A DNA stretch of 64,000 bases from Pedobacter nyackensis (lineage in GTDB: Bacteria > Bacteroidota > Bacteroidia > Sphingobacteriales > Sphingobacteriaceae), in the NCBI RefSeq assembly GCF_900176505.1, contig NZ_FWYB01000009.1:124001-188000 (forward strand), given 5' to 3'. Below, in pieces: positions 24,870-34,701 of this stretch (its first letter is position 1; every line of letters begins with the position of its first letter). The notes below the pieces were generated by a model that saw only the letters and a list, made by a program, of their open reading frames with translations, searched no databases and was not told where the DNA came from. A program made the position numbers and the translations under genes.

Positions 24870-27638
24870 ATGAGCAAATTAGTACACTTCCTTAGTCTAT
24901 TACTTTTTTCACTTCCCATTTTCGCTCAGGATTTGAGTGTTGAGGCGTTGCGTTGCGAGTATAAGGCTGATCCTCTTGGAGTTGAAGCTGTATCACCAGT
25001 ATTGAGCTGGAGATTGAAATCAACGGAAAGGACTGTATTGCAGTCGGCCTACCAGGTTCTTGTTGCCGATGATTTAACTGCTTTAATGAAAAATACAGGA
25101 AATGTATGGGATTCTAAAAAAGTGGCATCAGATAATTCTATACAGGTAACTTATAAAGGTAGGGCACTGGTGGCCGGAAAAACGTATTACTGGAAAGTAA
25201 GGGTTTGGGATAATAAGGGTAAAGCATCGGCATGGGCTCCGGTATCGAAATGGCAAATGGGACTGTTAAGGGCGACCGACTGGAAGAATGCCCGATGGAT
25301 TGCTTATGAGAAGCTGGCAGATTCTAACATCACGGCACTGCCGAAAGACAATAAAAAGGATACTTATTTTGGTAGTAATGTACTGCCGCTTTTAAGAAAG
25401 AATTTTGCTGTTAAGAAACCTGTAGCTAAAGCCAGTTTGTTTATTAGTGGTTTGGGACATTTTGAAATGAGCCTGAATGGTAAAAAACAGGGGGATCATT
25501 TTCTGGACGCCGGTTGGGTGAAATATGATAAAGAGGCTTTATATGTAAGTTTTGATGTGACCGGGAGTCTGCTGAAGGGCACTAATACCATTGGCGTAAT
25601 GTTGGGCAATGGCTTTTATTATGTGCCGCCGGTGAAAGGCAGGTTCAGGAAATCTAAACCGTCATTTGGCTATCCAAAAATGATATGCAGGCTGTTGATT
25701 GAATACAAAGACGGCACAACAGAGAACATCATTAGTGATAAAAGCTGGAAGACTGCTTCAGGACCTGTTACTTTTTCCAGTATATATGGCGGAGAGGATT
25801 TCGATGCACGCTTAGTTCAAAAGGGCTGGGATGTGCCATCCTTTAATGATCAGCATTGGAAACAGGTACTCATCGTAGACGGTCCGGCAGCTATCAGATC
25901 ACAAGAGGCAGAGCCACTTAAAATATTTGAAAACTTTAAACCGCAAAGCATCAGTAAAATTTCAGAAAAGGAATGGATATATGATCTTGGGCAAAACGCT
26001 TCAGGTATCATTAGTCTGAAAGTAAAAGGAAATAAAGGTGATACCATCAGGGTTTATCCGGGAGAGTTGCTTAAAGATGGAAAGGTGAACCAGAAACCTA
26101 CAGGAAGTCCGTTTTATTTCGAATATGTATTGAATGGAGAAGACGTAGAAACCTGGCAGCCACGTTTTACTTATTACGGATTTAGGTATCTGGAGGTAAG
26201 AGGAGCCGCTCCAAAAGGGAATAAAGGGCAAACGCAATTACCGGAAATATTGGAGTTAAAAGGTCTGCACACCCGCAATGCGGCAGCAAGAGCAGGTGAA
26301 TTTACCTCTTCCAATCAACTTTTTAACAAAACTGATAAATTGATAGACTGGGCTATAAAAAGTAATATGGCAAGTGTATTTACGGATTGTCCGCATCGCG
26401 AAAAATTGGGTTGGCTGGAACAGTCGCATTTGATGGTCTCATCAGTAATGTATAATTATGATGTCGCTACTTTGTCCAATAAGGTTGTGAATGATGTGAT
26501 TACCTCTCAGCTGGATAATGGCCTCATCCCTGAAATTGCTCCTGAATATATTCAGTTTACCTGGGGAGGTGATATGTTCCGCGATTCGCCAGAGTGGGGA
26601 AGTACCGGAATTATCCTGCCATGGTATCTGTACAAATGGTATGGCAATACTGAGGTGTTGAGAAATGCCTATCCAACGATGCAACGTTATATGGTTTACT
26701 TGCAAACCAAAGCTGAAAGCAATATTTTAAAACAAGGTTTGGGCGATTGGTACGATATCGGTCCTGAACGCCCAGGTGTCTCACAGCAAACCCCTAAAGG
26801 GGTAACGGGCACTGCTATTTATTACTACAACTTGCAGCTGATGCAGAAAATGGCATTGTTGCTGGGCAAACCAGCAGATGCTGAAAAATATGGAAATCTT
26901 GCTAGCCTGGTAAAACAGGCTTTCAATACAAGCTTCTTTAACAGAGAAACCGGGCAATATGCCGCTGGCAGTCAAACCGCAAATGCCATGGCCATTTATA
27001 TGGAGCTGGTTGACCCGGAAAATAAAACCAAAGTACTGGCGAACCTGATTAAGGATATCCGGGACAGGAATAATGCCTTAACCGCTGGCGACATTGGTTA
27101 CCGGTATGTTTTAAGGGTGTTGGAACAGGAGAACCGTTCAGATGTCATATTTGATATGAACAGCAGAAGCGATGTGCCAGGGTACGGCTATCAGCTGGCG
27201 CATGGTGCTACGGCTTTAACCGAATCATGGGCAGCATTACCGGAGGTATCTAATAATCATTTTATGCTGGGGCATATTATGGAGTGGTTTTACAGTGGTC
27301 TTGCGGGGATCAGGCAGGAAGAAGGATCAGTTGCCTTTAAGCACATTAAAATTTACCCTGAGCCTGTGGGTGATCTGACTTCGGCAAAAGGCAGTTATAC
27401 CTCTCCTTATGGTTTAATTGTTTCAGACTGGGAAAAGTCAGATCAGAAATTTGAATTATCGGTTACCATACCAACAAATACAACAGCAACTGTTTATATC
27501 CCCGCAACGGAAAGACAGCAACTTACCGAAAGTAATGTTGTTGTAAAAGACAAGGCCGGAATTAAATTAAAAGGTTACGAAAAGGGAAGAGCAGTGCTAC
27601 AGATCGGATCGGGTAGTTATACATTTAAAGTACAATAG
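24870..27638 (+). CDS. Secreted alpha-L-rhamnosidase, GH78 (third copy)
   Basis: 922 residues with a signal peptide ending at I-F-A-Q (about residue 20). The mature start L-S-V-E-A-L-R-C-E and the domain order are the same as in the GH78 enzyme at 5927: fibronectin-like domain, rhamnosidase N domain, concanavalin-like domain, (alpha/alpha)6 catalytic barrel and C-terminal beta sandwich. The acid motif D-C-P-H-R-E-K-L-G-W gives Asp506 and Glu511, with the canonical five-residue spacing. The candidate base is Glu785 in G-A-T-A-L-T-E-S-W. It is the first gene after the divergent IclR regulator and only eight bases before the next gene, so it is probably the head of an IclR-controlled operon. Confidence 0.92.
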   Translation: MSKLVHFLSLLLFSLPIFAQDLSVEALRCEYKADPLGVEAVSPVLSWRLKSTERTVLQSAYQVLVADDLTALMKNTGNVWDSKKVASDNSIQVTYKGRALVAGKTYYWKVRVWDNKGKASAWAPVSKWQMGLLRATDWKNARWIAYEKLADSNITALPKDNKKDTYFGSNVLPLLRKNFAVKKPVAKASLFISGLGHFEMSLNGKKQGDHFLDAGWVKYDKEALYVSFDVTGSLLKGTNTIGVMLGNGFYYVPPVKGRFRKSKPSFGYPKMICRLLIEYKDGTTENIISDKSWKTASGPVTFSSIYGGEDFDARLVQKGWDVPSFNDQHWKQVLIVDGPAAIRSQEAEPLKIFENFKPQSISKISEKEWIYDLGQNASGIISLKVKGNKGDTIRVYPGELLKDGKVNQKPTGSPFYFEYVLNGEDVETWQPRFTYYGFRYLEVRGAAPKGNKGQTQLPEILELKGLHTRNAAARAGEFTSSNQLFNKTDKLIDWAIKSNMASVFTDCPHREKLGWLEQSHLMVSSVMYNYDVATLSNKVVNDVITSQLDNGLIPEIAPEYIQFTWGGDMFRDSPEWGSTGIILPWYLYKWYGNTEVLRNAYPTMQRYMVYLQTKAESNILKQGLGDWYDIGPERPGVSQQTPKGVTGTAIYYYNLQLMQKMALLLGKPADAEKYGNLASLVKQAFNTSFFNRETGQYAAGSQTANAMAIYMELVDPENKTKVLANLIKDIRDRNNALTAGDIGYRYVLRVLEQENRSDVIFDMNSRSDVPGYGYQLAHGATALTESWAALPEVSNNHFMLGHIMEWFYSGLAGIRQEEGSVAFKHIKIYPEPVGDLTSAKGSYTSPYGLIVSDWEKSDQKFELSVTIPTNTTATVYIPATERQQLTESNVVVKDKAGIKLKGYEKGRAVLQIGSGSYTFKVQ

Positions 27639-27646
27639 GTTTAATC

Positions 27647-28762
27647 ATGAAGTGGATACAGCTTTTAAGTTTTACTTTCTTTATTTCATCGGCTGCTTTA
27701 GCACAGTCGCCGAGGAATGATGTTCCGTCAGCTAAAATGCAGGAAATTTATGAAGAGGTTAAAACACCGTACAAATATGGTTTGGTGATGGTGCCTGAAG
27801 ATGAACAGCATAAGATGGATTGCCCTACCATATTTCGTGAGGGTAAGCTATGGTATATGACCTACCTCATCTACAGTGGCAGGGGATATGAAACCTGGCT
27901 GGCAAAAAGTAAGGATTTGCTGAATTGGGTAAATATGGGTCGCTTGATGTCTTTTGGTGATGCCGGCAAATGGGATGATAACCAAAAGGCAGGATACAAT
28001 GCATTAACTGATATCAAATGGGCTGGTAATTATAAACTGGGAAAATTCGACGGTAAATACTGGATGTCTTATTTCGGTGGTAAGGAAAAAGGATATGAAA
28101 CAGAGCCACTATCCATCGGAATGGCTTATACTGATCAGCAGCCATCGGAGGCACATGAGTGGACAAGAATGCCAGAACCGGTGTTAAGCGCCCTGGATAA
28201 AGACGTGAGATGGTGGGAAAACCGCAACAAGCTTTTTAAAAGTAGTGTGATTGAAGATAAAGAAAAGCTTACAGGGCATCGATTTGTGATGTATTATAAT
28301 GCGGTAGGTGATTCACTGAAGAATAATAAAAAAACAAGATGGTACGAGCGCATTGGGATGGCTGTCTCTGATGATATGCAACATTGGAAGAGGTTTAAGA
28401 CTGATCCTGTGGTACACCACCCGGTAGGCATTACCGGCGACGGAGTAATCCAGAAAATTAAAGACACCTGGGTTATGTTTTACTTCGGGGCGTTCTGGAA
28501 GGATAGAAATGGAGGGTTTAATCGCTTTGCGGCATCGAAAGACCTGGTAAACTGGACCGACTGGACCGGTGATAACCTGGTAGAATCGTCTGAGCCTTAT
28601 GACGAAATGTATGCCCACAAATCCTTTGTTTTAAAGCATAAAGGAGTGGTATATCATTTCTATTGTGCGGTGAATAAAAAGGATCAGCGTGGTATTGCAG
28701 TAGCGACTTCAAAAGATTTAGGAAAAAGTAAAGTTGGATTTGTAAATCCGGCAGTTAAATAA
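27647..28762 (+). CDS. Secreted five-bladed propeller glycosidase (GH43/GH117/GH130-like)
   Basis: 371 residues with a signal peptide ending at A-L-A-Q (about residue 20). Blade signatures recur: M-D-C-P-T-I-F-R-E-G-K-L-W-Y-M-T-Y, W-L-A-K-S-K-D-L-L-N-W, G-M-A-V-S-D-D-M-Q-H-W, F-A-A-S-K-D-L-V-N-W and I-A-V-A-T-S-K-D-L. These S-x-D-x-x-x-W repeats are typical of clan GH-F-like five-bladed glycosidases. The D-C-P near residue 63 may hold the catalytic Asp. The family covers arabinofuranosidases, anhydrogalactosidases and mannoside phosphorylases, so the substrate stays open. The gene lies between GH78 and GH2, 15 bases before the latter. Confidence 0.75.
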   Translation: MKWIQLLSFTFFISSAALAQSPRNDVPSAKMQEIYEEVKTPYKYGLVMVPEDEQHKMDCPTIFREGKLWYMTYLIYSGRGYETWLAKSKDLLNWVNMGRLMSFGDAGKWDDNQKAGYNALTDIKWAGNYKLGKFDGKYWMSYFGGKEKGYETEPLSIGMAYTDQQPSEAHEWTRMPEPVLSALDKDVRWWENRNKLFKSSVIEDKEKLTGHRFVMYYNAVGDSLKNNKKTRWYERIGMAVSDDMQHWKRFKTDPVVHHPVGITGDGVIQKIKDTWVMFYFGAFWKDRNGGFNRFAASKDLVNWTDWTGDNLVESSEPYDEMYAHKSFVLKHKGVVYHFYCAVNKKDQRGIAVATSKDLGKSKVGFVNPAVK

Positions 28763-28777
28763 GTTAAAGATACCGAT

Positions 28778-31189
28778 ATGATGTTAAGAAGGAACCTGGT
28801 TTTATTGTTATTGATGTGGGTTGGAATGCAGACAGCTTACAGTCAGCCTCGTGTGCGGCAGGAATTTAACCAGGACTGGAAGTTTTATCTGGGAGATGAA
28901 GCCGGTGCAAAATCACCAGGCTTTAATGATGGAAAATGGAGGGGCCTGACTTTACCACATGACTGGAGTATTGAAGGTAAATTTGATGAAAAGAACCCTG
29001 CAAAACCGGAAGGCGGAGGGTTACCTACGGGGATCGCCTGGTACAGGAAATCTTTTACATTGTCGACCTTATTGCAAAAAAAGAACATTTTCATCGAGTT
29101 TGATGGGGTTTATAAAAATAGTGAAGTATGGATAAATGGTCAGCTGCTGGGAAAACGCCCTTACGGTTATTCTTCATTTAATTATGACCTGACTAAATAT
29201 TTAAACCCGGGTAAAAATGTAATCGCTGTTCGGGTAGACAATTCTGCTCAACCAGATTCACGCTGGTATTCGGGATCGGGGATTTACCGGAATGTCTGGT
29301 TAACTGCCACAGAAAATATAGCAATAGATCACTGGGGAACTTTCGTAAGTACACCTTCAGTAAATAAAACTGCTGCGAAAGTGAGTTTTAAAACGCAGAT
29401 CAGGAATAAATCCCGGTTAAAAGGGCAGATTGATGTGCAGTCGCAGGTGTACAATGCAAAAGGTAAACTGGTCGCATCGATTAGAACTGACCACATTGTA
29501 TTAAAAGATACCTTGATGGAGGTAACACAGTCCACTACTGTAAATCAACCTGAATTATGGTCTGTAAACAATCCTCATCTCTATAAAGTAGTCACAAAGA
29601 TATTTTCAGGTAAAAGATTGGTGGATAACTATGAAACGCCACTTGGCATCCGCTATTTTAATTTTGATGCGGCAAAAGGCTTTATGCTGAATGGTGAATA
29701 CATGAAAATACTAGGTGTTTGTATGCATCATGATTTGGGCGCTTTAGGTTCGGCAATCAACGTAAGGGCAATGCAACGCCAGCTGGAGATGATGAAAGAG
29801 ATGGGGGCCAACGCCATCCGTACTGCACACAACCCGCCTGCGCCTGAACTGCTCGACTTATGTGATAAAATGGGTTTTCTGGTGATGGATGAAGCTTTTG
29901 ACATGTGGGCCAAAAAGAAGAACAAGCAAGATTATCACCTGAACTGGAACGAATGGCATGTGAGGGATTTGCAGGATATGGTGAAACGGGACAGAAACCA
30001 TCCCTCGATTATTTTATGGAGTATCGGCAATGAGATCCGTGAACAGTTTGACAGTACTGGGGTAGCCATCACCAAAGAATTGGTGAAGCTGGTAAAGGAT
30101 CTGGACACTACACGTCTGATTACTTCTGCACTTACAGAAACCGATGCCAAAAAGAACTTTATTTACCAGTCAGGAGCGCTGGATATTTATGGTTTGAATT
30201 ACAACCATAAGTTGTACAAGGATTTCCCTAAAAACTATCCGGGGCAAAAATTCATCGCTACAGAAACAACCTCGTCACTAGATACCCGTGGATTTTATGA
30301 CATGCCTTCCGATAGCATCCGCCGTTGGCCGAAAGACGGTAAAACAAAGCTTACTGAGGGTAATGCCGAATTTGCCGCTTCTTCTTATGATAATGTATCC
30401 GCTTATTGGGGCTCTACACACGAAGAAACCTGGAAGGAAGCAAAAAAATATGAACATGTATCAGGCTTATTTGTTTGGACAGGCTTCGATTATTTAGGGG
30501 AGCCACTACCTTATCCATGGCCGGCAAGAAGTTCGTATTTTGGAATCGTAGACCTTGCGGGCTTCCCTAAGGATGCCTATTACATGTACCAGAGCGAATG
30601 GACAAGTAAACCGGTATTGCATGTTTTTCCACACTGGAACTGGGCTGTAGGTAAAACTGTGGATGTTTGGGCTTATTACAACAATGCTGATGAAGTAGAA
30701 CTGTTCCTGAACGGTAAATCATTGGGTACGAGAGCTAAAAAAGGGGAAGAGTTGCATGTGGTTTGGCGGGTAAAGTATGAGCCTGGTATTTTAAAAGCTG
30801 TTTCTAAGAAAAATGGTAAAGTAGTTTTAGTTAAAGAGATTAAAACTGCGGGTGAGCCGGCGAAAATAGAGTTATCGGTCGACAGAGCCAGTATAGCAGC
30901 AGATGGTAAAGACCTTTCTTTTGTAACAGTAAGGATTTTAGATGAGCAGGGGAATTTAGTGCCTGACGCAGATAATCTGGTTCAGTTTAAATTAGAAGGA
31001 GCAGGTACCATTGCAGGCGTAGATAATGGATTTCAGGCAAGTCTGGAACCTTTTAAAGCGGACTACCGTAAAGCATATCGCGGTTTATGTCTTGCTATTG
31101 TACAAGCCAAAGAAAGAAGCGGGGGAATAAAGCTAACCGCTACAGCTGTTGGTTTGCCGGGAGGAGACTTAACAATCAAAGTTAAGTAA
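28778..31189 (+). CDS. Secreted GH2 glycosidase (second)
   Basis: 803 residues; starts at ATG 28778 or 28781, with a signal peptide ending near A-Y-S-Q. Sugar-binding jelly roll (P-H-D-W-S-I-E-G, W-Y-R-K-S-F), Ig-like domain, TIM barrel, then a DUF4982-type and an Ig/invasin-like C-terminal domain (I-E-L-S-V-D-R-A-S-I-A-A-D-G-K). Acid/base Glu419 lies in S-I-G-N-E-I-R-E; the probable nucleophile Glu496 lies in A-T-E-T-T. This short LacZ-like architecture is common in Bacteroidota plant-glycan loci and covers beta-galactosidase, beta-glucuronidase and beta-galacturonidase activities. It is the last exported enzyme before a block of cytoplasmic genes. Confidence 0.9.
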   Translation: MMLRRNLVLLLLMWVGMQTAYSQPRVRQEFNQDWKFYLGDEAGAKSPGFNDGKWRGLTLPHDWSIEGKFDEKNPAKPEGGGLPTGIAWYRKSFTLSTLLQKKNIFIEFDGVYKNSEVWINGQLLGKRPYGYSSFNYDLTKYLNPGKNVIAVRVDNSAQPDSRWYSGSGIYRNVWLTATENIAIDHWGTFVSTPSVNKTAAKVSFKTQIRNKSRLKGQIDVQSQVYNAKGKLVASIRTDHIVLKDTLMEVTQSTTVNQPELWSVNNPHLYKVVTKIFSGKRLVDNYETPLGIRYFNFDAAKGFMLNGEYMKILGVCMHHDLGALGSAINVRAMQRQLEMMKEMGANAIRTAHNPPAPELLDLCDKMGFLVMDEAFDMWAKKKNKQDYHLNWNEWHVRDLQDMVKRDRNHPSIILWSIGNEIREQFDSTGVAITKELVKLVKDLDTTRLITSALTETDAKKNFIYQSGALDIYGLNYNHKLYKDFPKNYPGQKFIATETTSSLDTRGFYDMPSDSIRRWPKDGKTKLTEGNAEFAASSYDNVSAYWGSTHEETWKEAKKYEHVSGLFVWTGFDYLGEPLPYPWPARSSYFGIVDLAGFPKDAYYMYQSEWTSKPVLHVFPHWNWAVGKTVDVWAYYNNADEVELFLNGKSLGTRAKKGEELHVVWRVKYEPGILKAVSKKNGKVVLVKEIKTAGEPAKIELSVDRASIAADGKDLSFVTVRILDEQGNLVPDADNLVQFKLEGAGTIAGVDNGFQASLEPFKADYRKAYRGLCLAIVQAKERSGGIKLTATAVGLPGGDLTIKVK

Positions 31190-31228
31190 AAATGAAATTG
31201 AGCGAAAAATAAGATAGAGATAAAGGTC

Positions 31229-32389
31229 ATGAGTGATAAGATTAGTTTAAAAGGAATAACATGGAACCATAGCAGGGGTTTTGTACCCATGGTTGCCACT
31301 GCACAAAGGTTTTCAGAATTGAATCCACAAGTAGAAATTACGTGGGAGAAAAGAAGTTTGCAGCAGTTTGCTGATTTTTCTATACAGGAGCTTGCCCAGC
31401 GATTTGATTTGCTGGTGATAGATCATCCCTGGGCAGGTTTTGCCGCGAAAACACAGTCTATATTACCTTTGGATACTTATCTTTCTAAGGCATATTTAGC
31501 TGATCAAAAAGAAAATACAGTTGGACATTCTTATGAGAGTTACGCTTACGACGGTCACCAATGGGCATTACCAATTGATGCTGCTACTCCCGTAGCCTCC
31601 AGCAGACCAGATCTGCTTGAAAACCATGGTTTTGCTTTGCCTCAAACTTTTGAAGATCTATTGAATCTTGCTGATAAAGGTTTGGTTGCTTTTGCAGGGA
31701 TTCCGATCGATGTGTTAATGAATTTTTATACATTTTGCTGCTCTTTGGGTGAAGATCCTTGCCAGCGGGAAGACCTGATTGTTTCACAAGAAACAGGTGT
31801 CGCAGCGTTAAAAATGTACCGTGAACTGGCTTCAAAGATTCATCCGGACAATTTTAAAAGAAATCCGATTCAGGTATATGAAGCCATGACTTTAAGCGAT
31901 GATATTGCTTATTGTCCTTTTGCCTATGGTTATTCTAATTATTCGAGAAGCGGTTACGCACGCAAGCTGCTGCATTTCCACGACATGATTACTTTAGATG
32001 GCAGTCATAATCTACGCAGCACATTGGGTGGTACAGGATTGGCTGTCTCTTCCAGCTCTGAACACATTGATATGGCTGTAAAGTATGCTGAATATGTAGC
32101 GTCGACCAGTTGCCAGCAAACTGTTTTCTTCGAAAATGGTGGTCAGCCTGGTCATTTAAGTGCCTGGACAGATACCGAAGTAAATCGTAAATCAAGCAAT
32201 TTCTTTAGCAATACTTTACCTGCTTTGCAGCGTGCATTCCTTCGTCCCCGTTACCATGGGCATATGTTTTTTCAGGATCATGCCGGAGATATCGTAAGGG
32301 ATTACCTGATGAATGGCGGTGACGAGTTACAGGTGCTGGAAAAGATGAACAAACTATATGTTGAATCAAGAAGCTTACAATTATCATGA
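31229..32389 (+). CDS. Solute-binding-protein-fold protein without signal peptide (1)
   Basis: 386 residues resembling family-1 extracellular sugar-binding proteins of ABC importers: an N-terminal lobe with G-I-T-W-N-H-S-R-G and D-L-L-V-I-D-H-P-W, P-L-D-T-Y-L and W-A-L-P-I-D-A-A near residues 60-115, and a hinge segment G-G-T-G-L-A-V-S-S around residue 270. Strikingly, it starts with M-S-D-K-I-S-L-K and has no signal peptide. The frame is stopped 30 bases upstream (TGA at 31199) with no hydrophobic coding in between, so a missed leader is excluded. No ABC permease or ATPase is in the window. The stop overlaps the CoA-transferase start (ATGA). A cytoplasmic binding, carrier or enzymatic role is likely; nothing in the sequence settles which. 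Confidence 0.72.
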   Translation: MSDKISLKGITWNHSRGFVPMVATAQRFSELNPQVEITWEKRSLQQFADFSIQELAQRFDLLVIDHPWAGFAAKTQSILPLDTYLSKAYLADQKENTVGHSYESYAYDGHQWALPIDAATPVASSRPDLLENHGFALPQTFEDLLNLADKGLVAFAGIPIDVLMNFYTFCCSLGEDPCQREDLIVSQETGVAALKMYRELASKIHPDNFKRNPIQVYEAMTLSDDIAYCPFAYGYSNYSRSGYARKLLHFHDMITLDGSHNLRSTLGGTGLAVSSSSEHIDMAVKYAEYVASTSCQQTVFFENGGQPGHLSAWTDTEVNRKSSNFFSNTLPALQRAFLRPRYHGHMFFQDHAGDIVRDYLMNGGDELQVLEKMNKLYVESRSLQLS

Positions 32390-33537
32390 GAAAACCGCTT
32401 GAAGGAGTTTTGGTTTTAGAGTTTTGTCAGTTCCTGGCAGGACCGTCGGCAGGCTTAAAGCTAGCTGATCTTGGGGCTCGTGTCATTAAAATTGAGCGAC
32501 CAGTGAAAGGAGATGCATGCAGACAACTGGCTATTAAAAACTTGTTTGTTGACGAAGATAGCTTACTTTTTCATACCATCAACAGGAACAAGGAGTCATA
32601 TGCTGCTGATTTGAAGAACCCAGAAGATTTGGAAATGCTGAGGAAACTGATTGCCAAAGCGGATGTGATGACCCATAACTTCAGACCTGGAGTGATGGAG
32701 AAAATAGGACTGGACTACAGATCTGTGGAAAGCATCAATCCTAAAATTATATATGCTACGGTTACCGGATATGGAAAAGAGGGGCCATGGGCAGCAAAGC
32801 CCGGGCAAGACCTGTTGGTGCAATCTGTTTCCGGTTTAACGCACCTTTCTGGTAGCAGCGAAGATGGACCGGTACCTTTCGGCTTGTCGGTAACCGATAT
32901 CATGTGTGGTAATCACCTTACTCAGGGGATTATAGCTGCTTTGATTAAGCGTGCTAAAACCAATAAAAGCGTGTTGATAGAGGTGAGTTTACTGGAATCG
33001 GCATTGGATATACAATTTGAGGTGCTAACCACCTATTTAAATGATGGCGGACAATTGCCGCAGAGAAGTAAAGTAGCTGGCAGTGCACATCCTTATTTAA
33101 GTGCGCCTTATGGTACCTACCAGACCAAAGATGGGTATCTGGCATTAGCTATGGGTAATTTGATCAAGATCAGTAAACTGATTGGCTGCGACATTTCGGA
33201 TTTCTATACCAATGCGGACTCTTCCTTTGAAAATAGGGACGAGCTGTTGTTATTGCTGGGCGAAACATTTAAGACCAATACCAATGTGCATTGGCTGAGT
33301 GTGTTGGAGCCTGCCGATATTTGGTGTGCTGCAGTACTCAATTATAAAGAAGCTGTTGAACTCGAAGTTTTCAAAAATCAACAGATCAAACAGCAATTGG
33401 ATTTAGGTAATGGACGTACGATTGATACGACAAGATCACCTATACGCATAGACGGAAATAAACTTTATGCCGCCAAAGCTGCGCCAAAAATAGGTGCAGA
33501 TAATAAAAAGATTAATAACGAATTTGATTTAAAATAG
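32386..33537 (+). CDS. CaiB/BaiF (class III) CoA-transferase, paralogue 1
   Basis: 383 residues, cytoplasmic. Strong family pattern: L-E-F-C-Q-F-L-A-G-P-S-A near the N-terminus, A-R-V-I-K-I-E-R-P, N-R-N-K-E-S, H-N-F-R-P-G-V-M-E-K, and the catalytic Asp142 in K-P-G-Q-D-L-L-V-Q-S-V-S-G-L. Such enzymes move CoA between carboxylic acids and form interlocked dimers. The start overlaps the stop of the binding-fold gene upstream, and a close paralogue begins three bases after its stop. It probably activates a carboxylic acid derived from an unusual sugar, but no acyl-CoA dehydrogenase, ligase or thiolase is in the window to define the route. Confidence 0.88.
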   Translation: MRKPLEGVLVLEFCQFLAGPSAGLKLADLGARVIKIERPVKGDACRQLAIKNLFVDEDSLLFHTINRNKESYAADLKNPEDLEMLRKLIAKADVMTHNFRPGVMEKIGLDYRSVESINPKIIYATVTGYGKEGPWAAKPGQDLLVQSVSGLTHLSGSSEDGPVPFGLSVTDIMCGNHLTQGIIAALIKRAKTNKSVLIEVSLLESALDIQFEVLTTYLNDGGQLPQRSKVAGSAHPYLSAPYGTYQTKDGYLALAMGNLIKISKLIGCDISDFYTNADSSFENRDELLLLLGETFKTNTNVHWLSVLEPADIWCAAVLNYKEAVELEVFKNQQIKQQLDLGNGRTIDTTRSPIRIDGNKLYAAKAAPKIGADNKKINNEFDLK

Positions 33538-33540
33538 GAT

Positions 33541-34701
33541 ATGAAAGCCCTGGAAGATTATTTAGTGGTAGATTTTAGCCAGTTTTTGTCGGGCCCCTCA
33601 GCAAGTTTGAGGTTGGCCGACATGGGTGCAAGGGTTATTAAAATAGAGCGTTCCGGGGTTGGTGATATTTGTCGGACCCTGTACACTTCAAATGTGATCA
33701 TGAATGGAGAATCCTCTGTATTTCATGCGATCAACAGAAATAAGGAAAGCTTTGAGGTCGACCTTAAAAATGAGGAAGATTGCAAAATGGTTCGTGAGCT
33801 GTTGAAAAAGGCAGATGTGATGATCCATAATTTTCGTCCGGGTGTGATGGAAAGGTTAGGATTTGATTATGTCACTGTACAGCAACTGAACAATAATATT
33901 ATTTATGCTGAGCTTTCGGGTTACGGTACAGACGGAGCTGGCAAAGGGAAGCCTGGTCAGGATTTACTTTTACAATCAGTAACTGGTTTAACCTGGTTAA
34001 GCGGTAATGCCGGAGGCCCGGTGGCCATGGGACTTTCCATTGTAGATATGCTGGCAGGTTCGCATCTGGCACAGGGTATTCTGGCTTGTTTGTTTCGCAA
34101 AGCGACCAGCGGAGAAGGTGCTTTTGTGCAGGTAAGTATGATAGAATCGGCATACGATTTCCAGTTTGAGACCATCACCACCTTTATGAATGATGGCGGA
34201 GCGCTTCCGGAACGGACCGCACAAAATAATGCAAACGCTTATTTGGGAGCGCCTTACGGGATTTATAAAACTGGCAATGGTTTTATAGCGCTGGCCATGG
34301 GATCAATCCCCGTACTTGCTGGTTTATTGGGATGTAAAGCAATGGAACATTATACTGATCCGGCTGAAGCTTTTGATAAACGTGATGAGATTAAAGCGAT
34401 TCTTGCAGATCATTTACAAACAGGAAGTACCGAAAAATGGCTTGCCATTTTAGAACCTGCAGATATCTGGTGTTCGGATGTATTGAATTGGAAGCAATTG
34501 ATGGAACATGAGGGTTTTAAAGCCTTAAATATGATTCAGGAAGTGGAAATGACGGATGGTTATCGTTACCAAACTACCCGTTGTCCGATAAGGATTGATG
34601 GTGAATTACTCGTTTCTTCCAAAGGTTCTCCTAAATTAGGGCAGGATAATGAAAGGATCATTAGCCAGTTTGTAACTGTAAAATCAAGTGTTCATGAATA
34701 A
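33541..34701 (+). CDS. CaiB/BaiF (class III) CoA-transferase, paralogue 2
   Basis: 386 residues, clearly homologous along its whole length to the preceding gene, with shared blocks such as A-R-V-I-K-I-E-R, F-H-A-I-N-R-N-K-E-S and H-N-F-R-P-G-V-M-E. The catalytic Asp141 is kept in K-P-G-Q-D-L-L-L-Q-S-V-T-G-L. Adjacent paralogous class III CoA-transferases can form heteromers, as in the two-gene benzylsuccinate (BbsEF) and malate (SmtAB) enzymes, so a two-subunit enzyme is possible here. Its end overlaps the start of the second binding-fold gene. Confidence 0.88.
   Translation: MKALEDYLVVDFSQFLSGPSASLRLADMGARVIKIERSGVGDICRTLYTSNVIMNGESSVFHAINRNKESFEVDLKNEEDCKMVRELLKKADVMIHNFRPGVMERLGFDYVTVQQLNNNIIYAELSGYGTDGAGKGKPGQDLLLQSVTGLTWLSGNAGGPVAMGLSIVDMLAGSHLAQGILACLFRKATSGEGAFVQVSMIESAYDFQFETITTFMNDGGALPERTAQNNANAYLGAPYGIYKTGNGFIALAMGSIPVLAGLLGCKAMEHYTDPAEAFDKRDEIKAILADHLQTGSTEKWLAILEPADIWCSDVLNWKQLMEHEGFKALNMIQEVEMTDGYRYQTTRCPIRIDGELLVSSKGSPKLGQDNERIISQFVTVKSSVHE

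Noticed and set aside
5927..27638. Recent tandem triplication of GH78 genes
   Set aside because: The three proteins differ in length, front domains and acid-motif sequence, so they are old paralogues.
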